This document shows positions 49,247-59,562 of a stretch of DNA of 64,000 bases, piece by piece (position 1 is the stretch's first letter; each line of letters opens with the position of its first letter). Below the pieces are notes generated by a model. The model was not told where the DNA came from. It saw nothing but the letters and a program-made list of their open reading frames with translations, and searched no databases. This stretch comes from Strigops habroptila. Lineage: Eukaryota > Chordata > Aves > Psittaciformes > Psittacidae. The stretch covers positions 76,199,253-76,263,252 of the forward strand of contig NC_044302.2 in the NCBI RefSeq assembly GCF_004027225.2, read 5' to 3'. The position numbers were made by a program, and so were the translations under genes.

Positions 49247-51823
49247 ATATAGCCACCAAGCACAAACTTTTCTTTCTTGCTTGAAAATGTGAATTTTTCC
49301 CATGCAGAGTTAGTTGTTACTAATGATTTGTTTATAGTGAAACATTTAATATGTATGCATTTGTATACATAATGTATTAATAGATCTTAATTGTATGTGT
49401 ATATTAATAGACATACATTTATATGCATAATTTTTTTATTATTTTTTCCTTTTTTTTTAGCTAGCCTCACTGATGTATTTCATGTTTTCCCAGGCTCATT
49501 TCATTTTATTATACACCTAGAACTATTCCTTTTCCCCCTTGCTATTTAGGTCAAATTGATGAATGCTCAGTTTCTTCTCAGACTCCCACAGCGGAAGCAG
49601 TCCCTCACCAGAAAAGCTTAGTATGTCATTCTTGTTTTTATTATTTATCTCTTCCCACAAGATAGTTTTGCAAGTGTGCTGGCTGAATGCCAATGGGGAA
49701 ATGGGCTTTCAGTCATAGAAAACACTATATATAGTTTGTAATTTTTTTTTGCTCAGGAGAGACAATTCAAACATCTTTCACTAAAGGAGGAACAGATTAA
49801 CATGAGTGCTTGGGATTCTCAGAACAAGCATCAGTCTAATGTCGTGATTGTGAAACAGAGGAATAAAATTGAAGTAGCAGGTTCAGCTGTTGTCATGTTG
49901 AAAATGTAGTAAAATAGAATATTTAGGAAATGAGAACTATGGAATTCCATAAAAGGATTTTGTTTTCCAACTTTTCATATCCTGTTACAAACAATAAAAC
50001 TAACAGATGTTAAAGACGAAAGAGTATGTGCTTTGAGTGAATAGCAAAATGCCTGGAAGGCAGTGTGGGTTAAAACTCAGGATGTTAAAGTATCTTTTAA
50101 CATTGCGCCAAGAAACCATTGCTTTCTTACCAAGGTTTATTGACTGCAACAGCTGATTCCCCATGAGGAGTCCAATCTAAACCAGCAATAGAGAAGGAAG
50201 GAGTTGGCAGACTGTGTTAGCTCAGAACTGAGAAGGGTCTTGGGACTGTAATTGTGGAGGTGCAGGGATGACATGTCCCGGCAGAAAGCCAGCAGCACAG
50301 AAAGCTGATTCTTTTCAGAAAGTTTTTCCCAGTGGGAGATGAGATTGTGACCCTGTGTTTCCTCCTTAAATGTAAAGAATGCTTGCCTGATTTATTCCAG
50401 GAGGAAAGGAAAGGTGCTTAATTCCAGCTTGTAATACAGCTTGCCCTACAAGATACCCTTCAACCTTCCCGTGTTTTCCCTAAGCTCCAGCACTGTTCTG
50501 TGGCACCTGTCTGTCTAGTATTTGTACAAATGCTGTTTCACAGCACATATGCATCACAGATTTATGCAAAGTTATTTTAGGAATGGCTACTTGAGTCCTG
50601 TTGCACCTGCAGATTTTATTCCTTAGAGACTTTCTACATGCATTATTTTATTATTTTTCTTCCAGGGTGGGATTCCTTGGCTAGTGTTCTTAGGACTTCA
50701 CTTCAGTCTCGGCACTTTTAAAATGCATTTTTCTAGTTATCTATCTCCAGATTTTCTATCTGTCTTCTCCATTGTGAGGGGAATTATTTTTCAACCTTCT
50801 TTCAACCTTGAGCCATTCTTCCCAGCGTGTGGGCCTTTACTTTCAGAAGAGACTCTTGTTTGCTTTCTTTGAAGCAGCAGACATGACCGTGGCAGATCCA
50901 AGAAAGTGCTGGTAGGTGTGGCTTTGGTGTTTCGGTTTTATCTTTATGATTGGCAGTGATCAGCAATGAAAACACGCTTGTCCACCTGCTTTATGCTATT
51001 CCCTCACTATTGAAAAGCAGGATGATTATTTTCACTATAATTCTGGCAACTGGAAAGTACAAGGCATATTGGATGCACATAGCCTGCTGAAGAAAGTGAA
51101 TTTTCAAGAGAAGTAGGTATGAGAAAGGAGGATAGCTTTCAGCTCCAGTTGTGAAATACAGTATTCTGTAACAGTGTGTCTGAAAAGTTCAGAAATATGT
51201 TTAAATATGTTTGATTTAAATGCTGGTTTTGAAAATAATGAAATTTCAACTTCTCCAAGATTTGGGTAGTCATTGTAGGCAGCGTGAGCACAATCTCACT
51301 GAAGAAGCTTAGTTTATGTCATACAGTCTGTCTGAAATGTCTCTATGGTTGATTCTTGTCAATATTACTGAACAAGTCAATGCATTTTAGTAACCACCAC
51401 CCAACATAGATCTTGGAAATGCTCATTTTATAGATCCACAGGAAGCATGGAAGAGTGTTTAAAGAGCAAATAAAAACAGTGTTGGAAGAGGATTCCAGTG
51501 GTCCTGCCTTGCTATTAATGAGAACGAATTTTTCAATGTTTGCCATGTAAAAGCAAGTAGGATCTTTAAGTAGCCAGATAGTGATCAGACAGTGATGGGA
51601 CTGATTGCAAAACCAGCAAAAGCAATTTAAACTCTTGTATTTAAGTACATTAAGGCAAAAAAATAATTAGCATTAGATTAAAAGAACCCTTATTAGTAAA
51701 GTTGTTTTCTTTGTATGTGCTATTCTGTGTTATTGGTTTACTATGTAAGAGATAACAAGAAATTTCAAAGTATGTCCTTTTTTTTGTTCTATCACCTTTT
51801 CTAAGGAAGTAAGCTTTTGATTT

Positions 51824-51841
51824 AAAAAAAAAAAAAAAAAA
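51824..51841 (+). repeat. A18 homopolymer
   Basis: A run of 18 A bases (approximate) in intron 1. No retroposed gene lies directly before it. Confidence 0.85.
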
Positions 51842-52205
51842 TCAAAGGAAAGGATCACTCCACTGGAGAGTCTTTACAGTTTTGGTGCTATAATTTAATT
51901 AGAAGATATTATTATATCAGTTTTGTAACACTGTCTAACCCTACTGTTGGAGTGGAGAGAAACACTGAGCTGAGTCTGGATGGAGTGGTAAGTTTTACAA
52001 CCAGAGGGTAGATAACATCTTCCCTTACTGTCAGTAATAAAGCTGTTTTGTAGGTCAAAAAAAGGCATGATAAGAGCTTAATAAAAGAGGGTGGACCATA
52101 GATGAATCCTCAGTCCAGGTTGTGATCTTAGCTGGAACTGTGGATCAGAGGGATTTGGAAGCCTGAGAGTATTTAATGACAGCCAGCGGAATTAGACATG
52201 TCTAT

Positions 52206-52306
52206 GTCTAATTGTTTAAAATGTTTAAACAATTTAAATTTAACAATTTACATTTAAATTAACAATTTATATTTAAACAATTTAAAATGTCTAACTGTTT
52301 AAAATG
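52206..52306. repeat. AT-rich TTTAAA/AACAATTT repeat with 18-bp flanking direct repeats
   Basis: An 18-base word (GTCTAATTGTTTAAAATG at 52206) recurs with one change at 52289. Between the two, AATTTAAATTTAACAATTT-like words repeat in both orientations. It may form hairpins. Low-complexity origin is likely. Confidence 0.8.
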
Positions 52307-52811
52307 ATGGTGGTGCTCATAAAACTTATCAGCCTTGTGGCACCCTCCTTTGGGATATTCTTTGAAAGATATTTAGAGCGCAGAAGTAATGCAGGAAAGA
52401 GTAATAAAGTGCAAGTAAAAAGTGAAGAATGGCCCACCTCCCAACTTTATACCTATCATTTTCTACTCTGTGTCCCCTGGTTAAAGGAGAATTCATTTTT
52501 ACAATATTATTGAATTTTTGTCATAAGTGATTCAGGTAAGATTTCCTGATTTTCACTGGACAGAGTTTTTCATTTTTGTTCTCACACAATCATTTGCACT
52601 GCTTTAAGCAGAGCTTTTGCAGATCCTGTTTCCATGTTTTCATATCCAGCTGTAAGTGAGGTAGAATTAAGCCTGTGATCAAAAGCACTGCGAGAAAAGT
52701 GTTAGTAAAGTTATTTGGGTTTGTTAATACTTTAAGGCCATAGGAGGCAGTTAAAGACAGTACTTTTTGTTGTACATAAAGAACATGAACATGCTTTCAG
52801 GCAAAAATGTC

Positions 52812-52831
52812 CCCCCCCCCTTTTTTTTTCT
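52812..52831 (+). repeat. C10/T10 homopolymer pair
   Basis: A C run is directly followed by a T run. Its length may be imprecise in the assembly. Confidence 0.8.
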
Positions 52832-53395
52832 GATGAGTGTTATCAAATGTCAAGCAAAATCAAGTTAAAATCAATTCCTCTAGTGTTATTAGGTAAGTTA
52901 GTTAAATAGCATAAGAGAAACTGGGCAGGTAAAGCATACAATGCAGAGGGAGAAAGTTATCTCTGCTGGTTGATGAGGAAGGAAAGAAATAAAATAGGGA
53001 GAGATTGCAGTGTACCATGTAATGCCCGTCTCTGCTGAGCTCAGGATCTTTGATGTGTACTAGATTAATGAATTCCCAGGCTCATATTGTGTACGTGTTT
53101 TGTGGCTGCACTGAGAATGAATAGTGAAAAGTGCTAATACAGGACAAATGGTGAGAATGCCATCTGAACTGGGAGAGGACTGGGGACTGCTGCTAGTGGT
53201 AGCACTGCAGGCTTATGGTGATTTGCATGGCTTTGGCAACTGCAGCCTGAGATGGAAGAGTTGCAGCCTGGGTGTGTGACTTTCAACATGAGGAAAAGAA
53301 AGTTTGCTTAGGCTATAGAAGCTTTTATTTTAATCAGGTAACATTACCCTAAAAGAATTGCCTTCTCAGGAGCTTTGATGCCACCTTTTATTTAC

Positions 53396-53510
53396 TATGA
53401 ATAAATAAATACCCGAATAAATAAATACATGAATAAAAAATAAATTTATTATGAATAAATACCTGAATAAAAAAATATATAAATAAATATAAATAAATAT
53501 ATTTTATTGA
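53396..53510 (+). repeat. (AATA)n-type microsatellite
   Basis: About 115 bases made of GAATAAATAAATAC, ATAAATAT and similar words. Imperfect AATAAATA repeat. Confidence 0.9.
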
Positions 53511-54133
53511 GGTTTCTGTTCTTTATCAGAGCATGATGAGTTCCGTACCCTGGAATTATAAAAGGACATCTCTTCCAGAACAGTTTTGTGCATGAAGAGG
53601 TGGGGAGGAAGTTTGCAGCTATCCCAATAAATTAAAGGATGGGTTGTACCTCTGCATATGGTTTACATCTGTGGTGACTTGTAGGATTGTATCTTTTGTG
53701 TTATATGAACTGTACCATGTAAAAATTGTCGAACTTTAGTAAAATCTGAATACTATTGTTCTCTGTCATGACACAGCAATGCATAATACTTTTATATTTT
53801 TCTTACCCTTTTTTTAACAACTGAGAGCACATGCAAGAAAAACGCATCTTCTGTTTGTGAATTCGCATAGTTCAGGTGCTTATATTTCACTTGGAAATAA
53901 AATCATTTGACACATCAGAGTAATATAATTGAAATCAGTTATGATCTAATAGAAAATTATAGCTTCAGATGAAGACTAACATGAAACAACAGATGAACTC
54001 AGAAGAAACAATACACTTGTATCCATGCAAAGTTATTGATGATAAAAAAAATGAAAGCAGAAGAACTGATTAAACCAGAATCAAAATGTTGGGTAAAATG
54101 TGCATTTAAAAAGGCATCATCTTATAAAAGAAA

Positions 54134-54220
54134 TGTTTTTTGTTTGGTTTGGTTTTAGTTTGTTTTTTGGTTTTGGTTGGGTTGTTGTTTTTTTTTTTGT
54201 TTGATTTGGGTTTTTTTTCT
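54134..54220 (+). repeat. Degenerate GGTTT/TTTTGG tract
   Basis: The strand is almost purely T and G over about 85 bases, with GGTTTGGTTTT and TTGGGTT words. It lies about 150 bases upstream of the young CR1 copy. Confidence 0.85.
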
Positions 54221-54372
54221 CTTTGAAAAGGAATCAGAGATTCAAAAGAAAATTGGGAAAGTTGTTACACTAGGTCCCCAAGTGTATCTGAAATGTGATA
54301 GTTCAAAACAGACTTCCATGTCTATTCTGAAGAATTTATTATCTGAAGATATACATATAGCTAATATATAGC

Positions 54373-55081
54373 ATTCAGAGCAGCCCTGCAGAGAAGGACT
54401 TGGGGGTGTTGGTTGGCGAGAAGCTTAACATGAGCTGGCAGTGTGCGCTTGCAGCCCAGAAAGCCAACCGTATCCTGGGCTGCATCAAAAGAAGTGTGAC
54501 CAGCAGGTCAAAGGAGGTGATCCTGCCCCTCTACTCTGCTCTCATGAGACCACACTTGGAGTACTGTGTACAGTTCTGGTGTCCTCAACAGAAAAAGGAC
54601 ATGGAGCTGTTGGAGCGAGTCCAGATGAGGGCCACGAGGACGATAAGAGGGCTGGAGCACCTCCCGTATGAAGACAGACTGAGAGAGTTGGGGCTGTTCA
54701 GCCTGGAGAAGAGAAGGCTGCGTGGAGACCTCATAGCAGCCTTCCAGTATCTGAAGGGGGTCTATAAGGATGCTGGGGAGGGACTCTTCCTTAGTGACTG
54801 TAGTGGTAGGACAAGGGGTAATGGCTTCAAACTCACACAGGGGAAGTTGAGATTAGATATAAGGAAGAAGTTCTTTACAGTGAGGGTGGTGAAGCACTGG
54901 AATAGGTTGCCCAGGGAGGTTGTGGATGCTCCATCTCCAGCAGTGTTCAAGGCCAGGTTGGACAGAGCCTTGGGCCACATGGTTTAGTGCGAGGTGTCCC
55001 TGCCCATGGCAGGGGGGTTGGAACTAGATGATCTTAAGGTCCTTTCCAACCCTTACTATTCTATGATTCTCTGATTCTATA
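54373..55081 (+). mobile_element. Young CR1 copy, 5'-truncated (intron 1)
   Basis: It starts abruptly in the C-terminal part of ORF2 and ends in a normal CR1 3'UTR with TTCTATGATTCTCTGATTC units. Its reading frame is intact from the truncation to the natural stop. It matches the reverse copy at 61.57-62.27 kb with only about 15 differences that I count by eye over about 700 bases, so the two belong to one recent subfamily. It is in the sense orientation of SV2C. Confidence 0.95.
54400..54987 (+). pseudogene. CR1 ORF2 C-terminal fragment, frame intact
   Basis: An open frame of 195 codons encodes the conserved region after the RT domain, with [44 protein letters not shown] and [10 protein letters not shown] in order. 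The ATG is an internal Met (MGVLVGEKL). No catalytic RT or endonuclease motif is present, so it is a retrotransposon fragment, not a host gene. Confidence 0.9.
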
Positions 55082-56159
55082 ATATCGTGTCTTGTTAGTC
55101 TTCAGTGAGTCTTCTCACAGATTATGTTAAGCAATGATGCCTTTGTAGGAACGGGTTTTCTGACTTCTTGTAGATTTACATCTTCATAGGACCTCACTGA
55201 TTTAGTCTGTAATGTCCTACCTTTATTTCAGATGTAGCGTAGTATGTCTAAAGTGTAAATGTATTGACATTTGTGAATATAATAGAGTGGAAAAGAGTAA
55301 ACATTAGAGCAAACAAATAATTTGATTTTTTTTTTTTTTTGGTGAATGCATCTTTGAGTGTTTTGTGGGAAAAAAATAAAGTAATTATTTGTTGAAATAG
55401 TGTTTTTCTTCCAGGTGAAATCACTATTTTCCTGGATTTTTTTTTTTTTTTTTAATTTGAAGGAATTGAATAGGAATGCGGTGTTTAGTGTTTAGTGAAG
55501 GTGTGCAGGCTTGTTGCGTAAGACGGTACAAACAGGAGTATATGGCTAGAGTCTCTCTCATCTGTGCTTTTGCAGGTTTATGCTACTTAGGTAGTCATTA
55601 ATCCTCATTCTTCCCGACTTTTCAGTTACTTGTAGTCAATCAGTCCAACATAATTAAAAGGGTGGGGAGCTATCATGCATGGGCTGTAAATAATTCCACT
55701 TTGTACTTATCACCCTTAAGGCAGGGATTTAAGTTTCCTCAGAAAGCAAAGCTGTTAAAAAAACAGTGTTCAAATTAGGTAATATCTTAGGCAAGATAAA
55801 TTTCTGATTTCATACCCTGTCCAGACAGAAGTTTGACTTGTTCTGTGTGCAGGCTTTTGCTGGCAGAGTTATGCTGTTTATGAGTTTGAACAGGTGTAAT
55901 TCCTATTGCCATACCTGGTATATCATAAACTACAGTGAAAGCTCAGTTGTTTTTGCAAATCTGTGTTTTTAGAGTCTGCTGAACTCTTGAGCTAGGTGTA
56001 CTATAGGAGAGCAACACATGGTTTTGCCAGTGTTGGCATTCAGACTTTATACTCTTATGTTGGCATTCAGACTCCTGCTGTCTTCCTTCCATGGACATAC
56101 CCTACAGTAAAATGGAATTTGACAACTGAAAATCTTTAATGGAAGACTGTACTCACTGG

Positions 56160-56212
56160 GAAAAACAAAAACAAACAAAAAAATCCCAAACAAAGCAAAC
56201 AAACAAGAAAGA
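56160..56212 (+). repeat. A-rich AAAC tract
   Basis: (AAAC)n/(AAACC)n-like low-complexity sequence in intron 1. Confidence 0.85.
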
Positions 56213-58432
56213 ATTAGAGAAATTCAAAGTTCAGGTTAAATAGGGTGCATGCATACTCTAAAATAATCTAAAAATCTAAAATGGTCAATATCTAGGAACA
56301 CATCATAATCAGAGGAGTCCCTGTTAGGCGATCATTAACTTCTTGAAAGTACTTGTAGAAGCTACAGCAGGCCCAGTGAATGTTTTTATGCACTACATGT
56401 TTAATAACAGATAGTAGATCCGGCAGTAACACACAGGTAACAGTAGGGATCAGATGCCTAATTCAGTACACAAAGAATAGCTTCTAAGGAGTGCCTTGAA
56501 AACTGAAAAGCTGTAGTTAGAGAAACTGCCTTAGCATAAAAGATTCATCAGGATGACCTGTTTAGAAGGATCATTATGTACCTAAGATCAGGCTGCAGTT
56601 TTCAGCCATAAATATTACATTCTGGGTTTTTTTTAAGGCTGCATTTCTCTTCCAGTAAGTGCTTCAGTTTACATTGAATAGTTGAGTAGTGCCATCACAT
56701 TTGATTTCTTTGAGAAACAGTCAGAGTGTAATCTAGAGGAAGGAACTAAAAATAAAGACGTTTTCCACTACAGGTGAATTTCTATGGTCTTTATAAAAGA
56801 AGTCAGGGAAATATCTTTTAGCATCTTAATTCTTATTACCAGTATGTGTGTGTGATTTTAGGGTTGGTTTTTTTTAATCAGAAGTACATCATGTCCTTAG
56901 TTTATCTAATGCAGTCTCTAATTCTTCTTATGCTTCAAAACAGTATCAGTCTTAAAATTGATGTCTGGAATATACTTCTGGAACAGTGTTTACAGCTGAA
57001 TAAATAAAGGACAACTCCTTAAAGCACTACCCTGGTCTTCTCCCATGGAGTTCAGGGTGGGCAGTTCACACTACTTTAGCAAAGGGAATAGGATTTTCTT
57101 CAGAAGTTTCCAGTCATTTGTTCTTACTCTTGCATCACACCTCACTGCCTCCCTAGTTGTACTACTGCAGCTTTTTCTGAGGTTATGCTCATTAAAATGA
57201 TCATGCTTAAAAATAACCTTTCCCCAAGCTGGAAGCAGGCAGTGTTTTCTTGGAAGCACTGCTAAATAAATTCTAGCCTGTTTTCTCCCAGAGGTGAGGC
57301 TTCTGCAGTCCTGTTGCAGTGCCCAAGTTCACCCCCCCTTAACTTTTGACACATGAGTAATGGTGCAGTTTTGTAATTGATTTCAGCTGTTATAACTATG
57401 GATGGTTGCCAGAGAAGGATCTTGCATTTCTTCTCTCCATCTGCTTGCATGCTGTTGCCATTTCTTTCTACTACCCCTAGCGATCATGCAGATGTGTGAT
57501 CAGCAAATAGCCTTGCTAACATGCCTGAAAACCTCTTGGAAAAGAAGAGAGTGATTAGTCTTCAGTCAAATAAGCAAGTTGCTCTTGACTCATTGCGTGT
57601 GTATTTGTGATCCTAAGGCTGCACAAAGGGAGAAATGGAAAAGTACAGCAGGGGGATGGGGTTAAAATATCTTGGTGCTTTCACACATGGCTTGAGCTCA
57701 TGCCAGACTAGCACACTCTGGGGTGAATTAGCTGTTGATATGCAGTTGCTCCAGGCTGTCTTTGCTGTTACTATGGGCAGGTGAAAGAGGGATGTGTCTG
57801 AGGCATGATTTAGATATTGGAAAACTCTGAAGTGTGAAAGTCCCACCACTTCCATCCACCCAGCTCCCTGTGCTGACTTTTGTAGGGTAGAACTACATGT
57901 TGCTAAGGCTCAGTGTGAATGCACTGTGAATGCATTGGCCAAGCTCAGTCAGTTTGAGAGACTGGTACAGATCTTAGGAATATTAACTCCCTACAAGATT
58001 CGTGGAAGTGGGAGGCTGGACAAAGGACAGATGGTAACTCATTGAGAGAAAAGCTAGTATTTGCAGTGTTTTATTACATAGCAGGCAGTTCAAAACATAG
58101 CAAGCAGTTCAAATGGGGAAGGACGCTGCAGACAGAGTTGATATGATGTATGGTGCATGGAATCACTTGTTTTCTTTCAGAATAAAACCTAGTATCCAAG
58201 ACTAGAGTGAAATAAGTTGCATTTTGAAAACCAGTAAGGATATTAGCTTTCTCTTGAGAGTATTTTCCTTGTAACCTAGGATATTTTTATCTCTGAGGAA
58301 AATTCAGGTTTGTATATTTGAAGGCCTGAACTGTAGTGTTGTGTGCTTAAATGAAGATTGGTATGGTACTGTATCAGTATGAAGAAGCAACTAAGGAGCA
58401 AAGCATAAACTTTTTTCTCTCATATTTTGCAG

Positions 58433-58567
58433 GTTGAATATTACAGCTTCACATGTATTTGGGCCTTTTCTACTGATGTCCAACACACAGTAGGTGTTCT
58501 AAACGGTATTCAGCAGGTCCCACAGCAGCATAACAGCAGCATAACAGCAGTCCTTCTTTGATACGAG
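58433..58567 (+). other. SV2C: 5'UTR part of SV2C exon 2 with two overlapping uORFs
   Basis: It starts right after the acceptor TTTTGC AG (AG at 58431-58432). Two short upstream frames are present: ATG at 58453 with stop at 58474-58476 (7 codons plus stop), and ATG at 58476 with stop at 58491-58493 (5 codons plus stop). They share one base (TGATG). An 11-base word CAGCAGCATAA is repeated twice at about 58523-58544. A TGA at 58559-58561 is in frame with the main start, so no N-terminal extension from upstream is possible. Confidence 0.8.
58453..58493 (+). promoter_or_regulatory. Overlapping uORF pair (TGATG) before SV2C start
   Basis: uORF1 covers 58453-58476 and uORF2 covers 58476-58493. The stop of the first overlaps the start of the second, an arrangement that allows termination-reinitiation. 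Both end well before the SV2C ATG at 58568. Whether they are translated is unknown. Confidence 0.6.
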
Positions 58568-59147
58568 ATGGAGGAAACATACAAAGATAGAACTTCATTA
58601 ATGAAAGGGGCAAAAGATATTGCCAAAGAAGTGAAGAGGCAAGCAGTGAAAAAAGTGAATAAAGCTGTTGAAAAGGCTCAGGATGGCTACACACAGAGGT
58701 CCTACAATCGATTCCAGGATGAGGAAGATGATGATGATTACTATGTGCAAGGAGGAAACTATGGTGTTGAAGCTAATGATGATGAAGGATCAAGTGAAGC
58801 AACTGAAGGGCATGATGAAGATGATGAAATTTATGAAGGGGAGTATCAGGGAGTCCCTAGCATGGGGCAGGGTAAAGACGGCATGGTGGCCTTAGGTCAG
58901 CCTATGCGTGATGAGTATAAAGATCGTCATGAACTGGAAACAGAGAGAAAAGCTGATGAAGAAGAGCTAGCACAGCAGTATGAACTGATAATACAAGAAT
59001 GTGGCCATGGTCGTTTCCAGTGGGCCCTCTTCTTTGTGTTGGGAATGGCCCTGATGGCTGATGGAGTTGAAGTTTTTGTAGTTGGATTTGTGTTGCCCAG
59101 TGCTGAAACAGATATGTGTATACCCAATTCTGGATCAGGATGGCTTG
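58568..59147 (+). CDS. SV2C: SV2C, first coding exon (partial, residues 1-193 plus one base)
   Basis: Synaptic vesicle glycoprotein 2C, a 12-membrane-segment transporter-like protein of the major facilitator group found on synaptic and dense-core vesicles. It binds synaptotagmin and influences calcium-triggered release. The family is also known as the neuronal receptor for botulinum neurotoxin A through a luminal loop, which is not in this exon. The exon encodes the cytoplasmic N-terminus: a basic lysine-rich part (residues 14-35, GAKDIAKEVKRQ), an acidic DEEDDDDYY run near 50-60, and the conserved SSEATEGHDEDDEIYEGEYQG segment (in part) at about 75-95. An EELAQQYELIIQECGHGRFQW stretch (in part) is followed by membrane segment 1 at about 149-172 (WALFFVLGMALMADGV). 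The close match to SV2C, rather than SV2A or SV2B, rests on the start MEETYKDRTSLMKGAKDIA and the YYVQGGNYG-type region. The start has G at -3 and +4 and an in-frame TGA three codons upstream. The exon ends at a GTGAGT donor in phase 1, within the codon of the Gly after GSGWL. Confidence 0.96.
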
Positions 59148-59469
59148 GTGAGTAAAAAGTCCTTGCTCTGTCTTTGTGCTATTACAAGTGTTGCTTACAG
59201 TATGCCTAAATATGTATTTGTCAACACCAATGCTTATATAAAAATATATTTGTATTGAATATATATGATCCACAAAGTGCATTAACAGCTGTATGTATTT
59301 AATGAAGATATTAAATACGTATTTAATGTATTTATAATTTTATTTTTTAGATTTTTTTTTCAGTCAGTATAAATAAATTACTGAAATGGAAATCTGCACA
59401 GTAACACTTAAGAGCAGAGGGATACATCTTGTTCTCATATACAAGAGTAGACATGCAGATGAACTAATT

Positions 59470-59562
59470 AAAAACCAAATAAAACAAAAACCAAACAAGC
59501 AACCAAAAAAACCCCAACTGACCAACAACAAAACCCCACAAAACGAAACAAAAAATAAACCG
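59470..59562 (+). repeat. A-rich AACC/AAAC tract
   Basis: About 90 bases of AAACC, AAAAC and ACCAAC words, the reverse-strand type of the GGTTT tracts at 25.2 and 54.1 kb. Confidence 0.85.

Larger units (their letters stand above)
31612..58432 (+). other. SV2C: SV2C intron 1 (inferred)
   Basis: It is defined by the donor at 31612 and the acceptor at 58431-58432 (a pyrimidine-rich stretch, then TTTTGCAG). At about 27 kb it fits the long first introns of SV2 genes. It holds old CR1 fragments, a solo LTR, a young CR1 3' end, simple repeats and long stretches of apparently unique AT-rich DNA (for example 33.7-37.2, 38.1-41.7, 42.1-47.2, 49.3-52.2 and 55.1-58.4 kb) in which I see no genes. Regulatory elements are likely in the unique parts but cannot be placed with certainty. 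Confidence 0.75.

Noticed and set aside
48391-49252. Two overlapping open frames of 150 and 220 codons
   Set aside because: They lie wholly inside the solo LTR and arise from its GC-rich ~47-base repeat units. LTRs of this type do not encode proteins.
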